Source: TMED26 sp042088965
GTDB lineage: Bacteria > Pseudomonadota > Alphaproteobacteria > Thalassobaculales > Thalassobaculaceae
NCBI GenBank assembly: GCA_042088965.1
Contig: JBELLC010000009.1
Span: 1 to 40,025, forward strand
Direction: 5' to 3'
Length of the DNA stretch: 40,025 nt
Below are positions 33,992 to 40,025 of this stretch, in pieces (position 1 is the first letter of the stretch; each line of letters opens with the position of its first letter). The notes under the pieces are model-generated. The model made no database searches, was not told where the DNA came from, and saw only the letters and a list, made by a program, of their open reading frames with translations. A program made the position numbers and the translations under genes.

Positions 33992-34279
33992 ATGGGTGAG
34001 TACTTAGATGCCTTGTGGAATGACCTTGAGCAGACATGGGATTTAGCCATGAAAGTGAATGATCTTCCAGAACAGGAACGCGGCGACGTCAGTGCAGCAT
34101 GGCAGGAATTCAAAGGATCACAGCTCGTCGATGTGCCAAGAACAGAACAAGAGGCGGAAAAGCCCCCCAAAAAAATCTTTTGCACCAATATCTACGGTAT
34201 TGAATTTAACCCAGAGACAAAATACTGGGTGCCATTTCGCCATGGTGAAATCGATTTGGCAAAATTCACCGAAGATTAA
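33992..34279 (+). CDS. Small acidic protein of unknown function upstream of T1SS genes
   Basis: The 95-residue product has no signal peptide, no membrane segment and no recognised family. The first half is acidic and likely helical (LDALWNDLEQTWDLAMKVND, LPEQERGDVSAAWQEF). The second half, after a charged linker, is FCTNIYGIEFNPETKYW followed by VPFRHGEIDLAKFTED. AGGA at 33979-33982 is the ribosome binding site. It ends about 33 bases before the T1SS ABC gene and is probably in the same transcript. A role as a T1SS accessory or a regulator is only a positional guess. Strand and length argue for a real gene. Confidence 0.6.
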   Translation: MGEYLDALWNDLEQTWDLAMKVNDLPEQERGDVSAAWQEFKGSQLVDVPRTEQEAEKPPKKIFCTNIYGIEFNPETKYWVPFRHGEIDLAKFTED

Positions 34280-34312
34280 GGTTAAGGTCAAAATGATCGG
34301 GCAGGTGTCGTG

Positions 34313-36299
34313 ATGTCAGTTACGCAGAGCGAAGCCACCCAAACAGTCACAATCCACAAATTATTGCGCTCAGCTTATGGCGCTTTCGCCGCCTCAGCGG
34401 TGTTCAGTTTTGCTGTTAATTTGCTTATGCTGACGCTGCCCTTATTTATGTTCCAGGTTTTTGACCGGGTGCTGGCCAGTCGCAGCGAGACGACCCTTAT
34501 TTTGCTGTTGTTAATGGCTACATTCGCGCTCGCCATTCAGGCCAGTTTAGATGCCATCCGGGCTTATGCCTTTATTCGTGTCAGTCAATGGATCGAACGC
34601 CGTATTGGGCTGATGCTGTTGTCAGCGATCATTGTTGATGCGCTTGATCGTTCGCGCATCCCCTCAAGTGGGGCAATGCGCTCCTTAACGACGTTTCGGA
34701 CATTTCTGACTGGGCCGGGCATGTTGACCCTGCTTGATTTGCCCTGGGTCCCGGTATTTTTAGCACTGATCTATTGGTTTAACCCAGCAATGGGCGCGGC
34801 GGCCATTGGTGGTGCGGTGGTGATGTTGATCCTGGGCATTTTGAATGATGTGTTCACGCGCGGCAAGTTAACAGAAGCGCAAACTTTCGCATCGATATCC
34901 TATCAAGAGGCAGAGTCAGCGGTTCGCAATGCTGCTGTTGTCGAGGCCATGGGCATGCGTCAATGGGCCTTGGGGCGGTGGTTTAAGCAGAATGAAAAAC
35001 TGATCAATATGCAGTCGCAGGCAAGTGATCGGGCGGCAATCTTTCAAGGCATTTCAAAGTCAATGCGGATGCTGGTGCAGATGGTCATCATGAGCGTCGC
35101 AGCGCTACAGATCCTTGACCCGACCACAGCGATGACGCCTGGGATTATGATTGCCTCGGTGATTATTCTGGGTCGCGCGTTACAACCTGTTGAAATGGGG
35201 ATCAATCAGGCCCGCTCTCTGGCCGAGGCGATTGCGGCGTTTCGGATCGTCGAAGGCGCGCTTGAGCGCGCTCAAGCCGAACAACAAAGGATGAGCCTGC
35301 CGGCACCAACGGGGCGCATCGATGTGGAAAATGTCACTTATCAGCCGCGGAATGTGGCGCGGCCAATTTTACAGCGTATTAATTTCAGCCTCTCTGCGGG
35401 CGAAGCGCTGGGGGTTATTGGCCCGTCTGCTGCTGGCAAGACATCGTTAGCAAGATTACTCGTTGGTATTGAGCGGCCGAGTGCTGGCCATGTGCGCTTT
35501 GACAGTGCGGACGCGTATGCTTGGCCAAGTGATGAACTTGGTCAATATATCGGCTATATGCCGCAAGAAACCCAGCTGTTTTCTGGATCGGTCGCCGTGA
35601 ATATCGCGCGTTTGGACCCTGAGCCTGATTCAGAGGCCGTCATTCAGGCGGCACAACTTGCCGGCTTGCACGACCTCATTTTGCACTTGCCGGATGGTTA
35701 TGACACGGACATTGGCGAAGGTGGTGCCTTATTGTCTGGGGGGATGCGGCAACGGGTGGCCTTGGCGCGTGCGCTTTATGGCAATCCTGTGATTGTGGTT
35801 TTGGATGAGCCGAACTCAAACCTCGATTCCTCAGGGGATGAGGCACTGGCAGAGGCCATTCGTGCCATTAAGGCCGCTGGGTCGACTGTTATTATGATTA
35901 CCCATCGACCGCAAAGTCTGGCGCAGGTTGATAAAGTGATGATCCTGCAAAATGGCGTGGTTCAGAGCTTTGGAGCGCGTGACGAAATCTTGTCACATCT
36001 GGGCGTTGCTGCCCCTGATGGGCGCCGGATAGCAAATGCTGGCGGGGGGAACCCACCGCCTGATTCGGGCGGCACGCCACCACCGTCGCCGCCACCACCG
36101 TCGCCGCCGTCATCGTCGTTTTCGCCACCATCGCCTGCTGAGGGCCGACCTGAATCACCGCGTTCTGCGCGATCAGCTCAGAAGACAAAATCGGCGGCAG
36201 GGTCTGCCCATTCGAGCGCGTCGGTGCGTGCGCAGACACGCTCAGTCAGAAATGTGACGGCAAAGTCAAAGCCAACACCATCTTCGGAGGGCCGCGGCG
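34313..36299 (+). CDS. T1SS permease/ATPase (PrtD/RsaD family), copy 2; 3' end at an assembly gap
   Basis: An ABC half-transporter like copy 1, with the same layout: transmembrane domain (AVNLLMLTLPLFMFQVFDRVL and others) and ATPase domain with Walker A GPSAAGKTS (about 369-377), signature LSGGMRQRVALARAL, Walker B VIVVLDEPNSNLD and H-loop ITHRPQ. Position 34310 is GTG, and ATG at 34313 is preferred. After residue 570 comes a proline/serine-rich tail (PPPSPPPPSPPSSSF and around) absent from copy 1. The frame runs into the N gap at 36300. If the 55-base duplicate at 36400-36454 is collapsed, the frame continues through GAT GAG TGA, ending at 36462 with 664 residues, and overlaps the adaptor start by eight bases. 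The frame after the Ns in the given sequence is not meaningful. Confidence 0.93.
36245..36299 (+). repeat. 55-base direct duplicate, left copy, ending at the first N gap
   Basis: These 55 bases recur exactly at 36400-36454, immediately after 100 Ns. The two copies abut the gap on both sides, so this is a contig overlap left unmerged by scaffolding and is unlikely to be a genomic repeat. The length of 55 equals a common assembly k-mer. Confidence 0.9.
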
Positions 36300-36399
36300 N
36301 NNNNNNNNNNNNNNNNNNNNNNNNNNNNNNNNNNNNNNNNNNNNNNNNNNNNNNNNNNNNNNNNNNNNNNNNNNNNNNNNNNNNNNNNNNNNNNNNNNN
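36300..36399. other. Assembly gap of 100 Ns (placeholder)
   Basis: A run of 100 unknown bases inside the coding region of the second T1SS ABC gene. Flanking duplicate sequence implies the true distance is minus 55 bases, so no sequence is missing. Confidence 0.97.
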
Positions 36400-36454
36400 G
36401 TCAGAAATGTGACGGCAAAGTCAAAGCCAACACCATCTTCGGAGGGCCGCGGCG
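36400..36454 (+). repeat. 55-base direct duplicate, right copy, after the first N gap
   Basis: Identical to 36245-36299. In the collapsed sequence this stretch is the last part of the ABC gene, leading directly into the adaptor start at 36455. Confidence 0.9.
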
Positions 36455-37770
36455 ATGAGTGAAACAAATGCAATAAGCCTTGCCCCTGTCTCCGCGCAGG
36501 CGCAAATGACCACACCAGCGAAGAAGACCTGGCGGCCCGTGATTGTCCTTGGGTTTTTCGTGCTATTGGCATTTTTTGGTGGCTTTGGTGGCTGGGCAGC
36601 GGTTGCCCCCCTTGGCAGTGGCGCAATTGCTCCCGGACAGGTGCAGGTCGCCAGTCAACAAAAAATGTTGCAAAGCAAAGATGGGGGCATCATCACCGGC
36701 TTGCATGTTCGCAATGGGGACATTGTGACATCAGGCCAGGTTTTGGTGGACTTAGATGCCACACAATTGCAGGTCCAGGTTGACCTTTTGACAGGTCAAT
36801 TATGGAATTTTTTGGGGCGTGAAGCGCGCCTGCAGGCCGAACGTGACAAAGCTGATAAAATCGTCTTTCCAGATACCTTATTAGCCGCTGCGGCAGCGCC
36901 TGAGGTGACCGATATTCTTCAAAGTGAAAGCCGCCTGTTTAGAAGTCGGCGCGCTGGAATCGGCAACCAGCTATCGCTTTTGGACCGGCGGATTGCGAAA
37001 ACCAGAGAGGAAATCATCGCCCATCAGGCAGAACAAACAGCCGATCATCGGCAGTTGGTTTTGATTGAGGAAGAAATTGATGCAAAGCGCGAGCTGGTTG
37101 AAAAGGGCCTGGAACGGCGGCCCCGACTGCTGGCGCTGCAACGCCAACAAGCCGCCCTTGATGGCAGTATTGGCAATCGCGTGGCGATGGTCGCGCGGGC
37201 GGAGCAATCGATCGCCGAAATCTCATTCCAACGCAACGGCGTGCTGGATGAGCGAGAAGCCCAGATTGAAGCTGCCTTGGCGGATGCACGGGAGCAAATC
37301 AGACAAATAAAAGACCGTTTAACCAGCGCCAACGATAATTTGGCCCGCACCAAAATTCGTGCGCCCAATGATGGCAAGGTCTATGGACTGCGGTTTCATA
37401 CGGTTGGTGGGGTGATCCCGGCAGGTGAAGTTATTCTGGGAATTGTGCCCGTTGACGACAGTTTGAACATTCAGGTCCGCATTGATCCTGTGGACATTGA
37501 TGTGGTGAAAATTGGATCCATTGCCATGGTGCGTTTGACATCTTTTAGCCAACGCACTTTTAAACCGATTGAAGGCGAGTTGGTGCGGATTTCAGCAGAT
37601 GTTGTCAATGACCCGGCCGCGGGACCGTATTACGAGGGCGAAATCATCCTGGATCGGCAGCGCTTAGCTGACCAACCCGATCTGGAGCTTTTGCAAGGAA
37701 TGCCAGCGATGGCAATTATCAGCACTGGTGATCAAACCATGCTTGAATATTTAATGGCCCCAATCCTGCG
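36455..37770 (+). CDS. T1SS periplasmic adaptor (HlyD/PrtE family), copy 2; C-terminus lost in a gap
   Basis: A membrane-fusion protein with one transmembrane segment (VIVLGFFVLLAFFGGFGGWAAVAP, about 29-52), lipoyl half LQSKDGGIITGLHVRNGD, a long coiled-coil region (about 95-290), TKIRAPNDGKVYGLRFHTVGG and a beta-barrel ending GDQTMLEYLMAPIL. In the first adaptor the corresponding YIVEPL is followed by about 12 residues to the stop, so roughly a dozen residues are missing here and the stop lies in the gap. The ATG at 36455 overlaps the ABC stop by eight bases once the duplicate is collapsed. The pair should export a protein substrate through a TolC-type channel. No substrate gene is adjacent. 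Confidence 0.92.
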
Positions 37771-37870
37771 NNNNNNNNNNNNNNNNNNNNNNNNNNNNNN
37801 NNNNNNNNNNNNNNNNNNNNNNNNNNNNNNNNNNNNNNNNNNNNNNNNNNNNNNNNNNNNNNNNNNNNNN
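37771..37870. other. Assembly gap of 100 Ns (unknown true size)
   Basis: A second 100-N run. No repeat flanks it, unlike the first gap, so the real gap length is unknown and genes may be missing between the T1SS adaptor and the core region. Confidence 0.97.
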
Positions 37871-37909
37871 GTTGATGCCCTCGCGGCGATCACGGGCGTG
37901 GCCGTGTAA
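37871..37909 (+). CDS. Probable 3' fragment of an unknown gene after the gap
   Basis: Twelve sense codons (V-D-A-L-A-A-I-T-G-V-A-V) then TAA at 37907-37909, directly abutting the hemF stop. The adaptor's expected ending does not fit this sequence, so it is likely the tail of another plus-strand gene whose body lies in the gap. The stem-loop over the two stops supports a real gene end. Confidence 0.4.
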   Translation, partial: VDALAAITGVAV

Positions 37910-37917
37910 TCACGGCC
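37900..37917. terminator. Stem-loop holding both convergent stop codons in its loop
   Basis: GGCCGTG (37900-37906) and CACGGCC (37911-37917) form a perfect 7-base-pair stem around TAAT. The plus-strand TAA fills most of the loop, and the minus-strand TGA of hemF spans the loop and the right arm. No T-tract follows, so it is a bidirectional end structure at best. Confidence 0.45.
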
Positions 37918-38761
37918 ATTTCACCTCTGGTGGCATAGACATCAAAATCGCCTCAACATTGCCGCCGGTTTTCAGGCCAAACAAGGTGCCACGATCATGC
38001 AGCAGGTTGAACTCCACATATCGCCCGCGCTTGACCAATTGCGTTTCGCGCTCGGCTTCGGTCCACGGCGTATTCATGTGCTGGCGGACAATTTGCGGGT
38101 AAATCTCCAGGAAGGTTTTGCCGACATCTTGGGTAAAGGCAAAATCGCGATCCCAATCGGTCTCTAAATTGTCGTAAAAAATACCCCCAATACCGCGTGG
38201 CTCGCCGCGATGGTGCAGGTAGAAATACTCATCACACCATTTCGAGAATCGGCTGTAATAGTCATCGCCATGGCGGTCACAGCTTGCCTGCAGCGCGTCA
38301 TGAAACTGCGTTTTATCTGCGTCACAGGGCAGCATCGGTGTTAAATCGGCACCGCCGCCAAACCAGGCTTTGGTGGTCACGATATGGCGGGTGTTCATAT
38401 GGACGGCAGGAACTTTTGGGGATTGCATATGTGCCACCAGGGAAATGCCACTGGCCCAGAACCGAGGATCGTCTTTGGCGCCGGGGATATTTCCGCGGAA
38501 TTCCTCGGAAAACTCACCGTGAACAGTGGAGATATTGACCCCAACCTTTTCAAAGACTCGGCCGCGCATGACGGACATGACCCCGCCGCCGCCGCCATCG
38601 CGTTGCCAGGCGTGTTGCTCGAATTTGCCAGCAGGCTGATCGGACAAAGGGCCCTCGTAATCGGCTTCAATTGATTCATAGCTCTGGCAAATTTGATCCC
38701 GCAGTTTTGTGAACCAAGCTGTGGCTGTTGCTTTGCGGCTGCTGTCTGGTGTGTTTGTCAT
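37910..38761 (-). CDS. hemF: Oxygen-dependent coproporphyrinogen III oxidase
   Basis: HemF converts coproporphyrinogen III to protoporphyrinogen IX with O2 in haem synthesis. The 283-residue length is normal. Family stretches are plain: FEQHAWQRDGGGGGVMSVMRG, FWASGISLVAHMQSPKVPAVHMN, WFGGGADLTPM, the signature WCDEYFYLHHRGEPRGIGGI and a C-terminal RGRYVEFNLLHDRGTLFGL. It is cytosolic and needs oxygen, which supports an aerobic lifestyle. It follows trmL by 7 bases on the minus strand, and these two probably share a transcript started in the region upstream of petA. Its stop abuts the tail of a plus-strand gene fragment. Confidence 0.97.
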   Translation of the reverse strand: MTNTPDSSRKATATAWFTKLRDQICQSYESIEADYEGPLSDQPAGKFEQHAWQRDGGGGGVMSVMRGRVFEKVGVNISTVHGEFSEEFRGNIPGAKDDPRFWASGISLVAHMQSPKVPAVHMNTRHIVTTKAWFGGGADLTPMLPCDADKTQFHDALQASCDRHGDDYYSRFSKWCDEYFYLHHRGEPRGIGGIFYDNLETDWDRDFAFTQDVGKTFLEIYPQIVRQHMNTPWTEAERETQLVKRGRYVEFNLLHDRGTLFGLKTGGNVEAILMSMPPEVKWP

Positions 38762-38768
38762 GATCGCT

Positions 38769-39248
38769 TCATCCTCCGTTTTTAAGATCGGTTGTTATTG
38801 TGCGAAGTCCGCCAGTTTGGCGCAGGGCCTCATGGGCGGCAATGCCCGCGGTCATGGCCATATTCAAAGACCGTGTGCCTGCCGCCAGTGGAATGACGAC
38901 TCGGTCGGGGATGGCAGCATGCACTGAGTCAGGGACCCCAGCACTCTCCTGCCCCATGACCAAAATATCGTCATCGGCGAAGACAAAATCGGTCAGGGCC
39001 GTGGCCCCGCGCGTTGTCATTAAGATAAGGCGACCCGGAGGCCGATTTTCAAGGAAGTTTTCCCATGATTGATAGCGTTGCCACGTAACCTGCGCCAAAT
39101 AGTCCATGCCCGCCCGCCGAAGTTTAGAATCGGACAGTGGAAAGCCGCAGGGCTCAATAATATCAATTGCAATGTCGAAGCAGGCACCAAGGCGAAAAAT
39201 CGCGCCAGCATTTTGTGGTATATCGGGCTGATAAAGGGCAATCCGCAT
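38769..39248 (-). CDS. trmL: tRNA (cytidine(34)-2'-O)-methyltransferase
   Basis: TrmL methylates the wobble nucleotide ribose of certain leucine tRNAs using S-adenosylmethionine. The 159-residue size and the SPOUT knot motifs fit: MRIALYQPDIPQNAGAIFRL at the start, IIEPCGFPLSDSKLRRAGMDYL, ILVMGQESAGVP and RVVIPLAAGTRSLNMAMTAGIAAHEAL, with N-x-x-M-T-A-G-I binding the cofactor. It is divergent from the Rieske gene across a 182-base region and lies upstream of hemF on the minus strand. The order trmL, hemF, then petA-petB on the other strand recalls alphaproteobacterial genomes. Confidence 0.95.
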   Translation of the reverse strand: MRIALYQPDIPQNAGAIFRLGACFDIAIDIIEPCGFPLSDSKLRRAGMDYLAQVTWQRYQSWENFLENRPPGRLILMTTRGATALTDFVFADDDILVMGQESAGVPDSVHAAIPDRVVIPLAAGTRSLNMAMTAGIAAHEALRQTGGLRTITTDLKNGG

Positions 39249-39430
39249 GAGGTCGATATTTCTCGTTTAAAAACGTTAAAAATTCCTAATACTCCGTTAA
39301 AAATGAGGTACACCGGGAACGCAAAACAGACAAGCGTGACGTCTTCCGCGACGGTGTGTCACAGTGACTTTCTGCGGTGGTCCGGCATGTTCCTGTGGAA
39401 CTAAATGTTAAAGAAAAAAGGTTTAATTTC

Positions 39431-39961
39431 ATGGCCGAAACACATTCCGGCGACAGCCGCCGAGATTTTCTTCAGGTGGCAACGATGGGTATGACAGCAG
39501 TGGGTGCTGCATGCGCCGCCTGGCCGTTCATTGATCAGATGAACCCAGCTGCCGATACCTTGGCACTGTCGACCACCGAAGTCGATATTTCGACGGTAGA
39601 AGTTGGCCAGTCGATCACCGTTGTTTGGCGCGGTAAGCCCGTCTTCATTCGTCACCGTACCGAAGCTGAGATTAAGGAGGCGGAAGGTGTGAGCTTGTTT
39701 GACCTTCCTGATCCTCAGGCCGACTCGGCGCGGGTTGAAAAAGCCGACTGGTTGGTGATGGTTGGTGTTTGCACCCATTTGGGGTGTGTGCCATTGGGCC
39801 AGAAAGCAACAGACGTAAAGGGTGATTTTGGCGGCTGGTTCTGCCCCTGCCATGGGTCACATTACGACACCTCGGGCCGGATCCGAAAAGGCCCCGCGCC
39901 AGCAAACCTGGCTGTCCCTGAATATCAATTTAAATCAGATTCCGTCATCCGGATTGGCTGA
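39431..39961 (+). CDS. petA: Ubiquinol-cytochrome c reductase Rieske iron-sulfur subunit
   Basis: The 176-residue protein carries the 2Fe-2S centre of the cytochrome bc1 complex, moving electrons from ubiquinol to cytochrome c1 on the periplasmic face. The N-terminus has a twin-arginine-type motif (SRRDFLQVA, residues 9-17) followed by a membrane anchor (MGMTAVGAACAAWPFI), as expected for Tat-dependent Rieske proteins. The cluster ligands are in VCTHLGC (C114, H116) and CPCHGSHYD (C138, H141), with C119 and C140 forming the usual disulfide. ATG at 39431 is chosen over 39377 because it starts directly at the family's usual N-terminus. petB follows after 11 bases. Confidence 0.97.
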   Translation: MAETHSGDSRRDFLQVATMGMTAVGAACAAWPFIDQMNPAADTLALSTTEVDISTVEVGQSITVVWRGKPVFIRHRTEAEIKEAEGVSLFDLPDPQADSARVEKADWLVMVGVCTHLGCVPLGQKATDVKGDFGGWFCPCHGSHYDTSGRIRKGPAPANLAVPEYQFKSDSVIRIG

Positions 39962-39972
39962 GAGGAAGCATC

Positions 39973-40025
39973 ATGAGCACGTCGACGATTTCAAACCCGG
40001 TGGCGCGTTGGATTGACCACCGCTT
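39973..40025 (+). CDS. petB: Cytochrome b of the bc1 complex (start only, cut by window edge)
   Basis: The frame begins at the ATG 39973 with GAGGAAGC as ribosome binding site and gives MSTSTISNPVARWIDHRL before the window ends. The W-I-D-x-R-L opening is typical of alphaproteobacterial cytochrome b, and the position directly after petA agrees. Only 17 full codons are visible. Confidence 0.85.
   Translation, partial: MSTSTISNPVARWIDHR

Noticed and set aside
36060..36140. Short-period repeats as a CRISPR or tandem repeat array
   Set aside because: They are in-frame proline and serine codons in an open reading frame with no spacer structure.
36400..36412. In-frame continuation of the second ABC gene after the Ns, ending S-E-M
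   Set aside because: The N length is a placeholder, so the frame after it has no meaning. Collapsing the 55-base duplicate gives the true ending.
36245..36454. 55-base direct repeat as a mobile-element or recombination repeat
   Set aside because: Both copies abut the N run exactly, which is what contig ends sharing a k-mer produce.
1..40025. Toxin-antitoxin, restriction or phage-defence system
   Set aside because: No nuclease, methylase, reverse transcriptase, STAND or antitoxin-like gene was found. The HIRAN protein stands alone.

Overview
The window reads as a metagenome-assembled scaffold from a free-living, aerobic alphaproteobacterium. It contains two 100-N gaps. The first is flanked by the same 55 bases on both sides, the mark of two contigs that overlap but were not merged. 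The evidence for the taxon is the petA-petB start next to trmL and hemF, the PrtD/RsaD-type type I secretion (T1SS) genes, and the BVMO, CaiB and CitE-like catabolic genes. A marine Rhodospirillales or SAR116-like source is a guess from gene content. No tRNA, rRNA, IS element, integrase or CRISPR array was seen.

Layout. (1) 1-11.3 kb, mixed metabolic genes: an RTX metalloprotease, a nitroreductase, a small exported protein, a DUF4174 protein coupled to a photolyase-like flavoprotein of apparently permuted domain order, a 3-hydroxyisobutyrate-dehydrogenase-like enzyme, a stand-alone HIRAN protein, a Baeyer-Villiger-type monooxygenase, and a three-gene operon (Fe-alcohol dehydrogenase, class III CoA-transferase, CitE-like lyase). 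(2) 11.4-15.8 kb, minus strand: a T1SS ABC exporter and adaptor, then a TPR/GT9-like protein. (3) 16.1-33.9 kb, a surface-glycan region in three blocks. The first is a plus-strand operon with a UGT-like glycosyltransferase, AroE-like dehydrogenase, orphan SAF-domain protein, GT2, a degenerate and an intact cytidylyltransferase, and a 2OG-Fe oxygenase. The second is a minus-strand operon of GT2, GT4, a GT2 with half of another GT-A domain, and a sulfotransferase. The third is a plus-strand series with a WsaF-like transferase carrying three repeated N-terminal modules, a sulfotransferase, a Wzm-type permease without a visible ATPase partner, a DDDD-motif protein, a MaoC hydratase and a GT-C-like membrane protein. 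(4) 34-37.8 kb: a second T1SS pair preceded by a small unknown gene. (5) 37.9-40 kb, core genes: hemF and trmL on minus, petA and the start of petB on plus.

How it may work together (inference). Two outward-pointing T1SS operons bracket a glycan locus that seems to make a sulfated polymer containing a CMP-activated sugar. This resembles the Caulobacter arrangement, where the exporter for the RTX-type S-layer protein lies among surface-polysaccharide genes. The most unusual part is 17.4-20.9 kb: a NeuB-type SAF domain without a NeuB barrel, a paired active and degenerate CMP-sugar synthetase, and an AroE paralogue with altered substrate-pocket residues, all translationally coupled. This could be an undescribed route to, or handling of, an activated acidic sugar or cyclitol.
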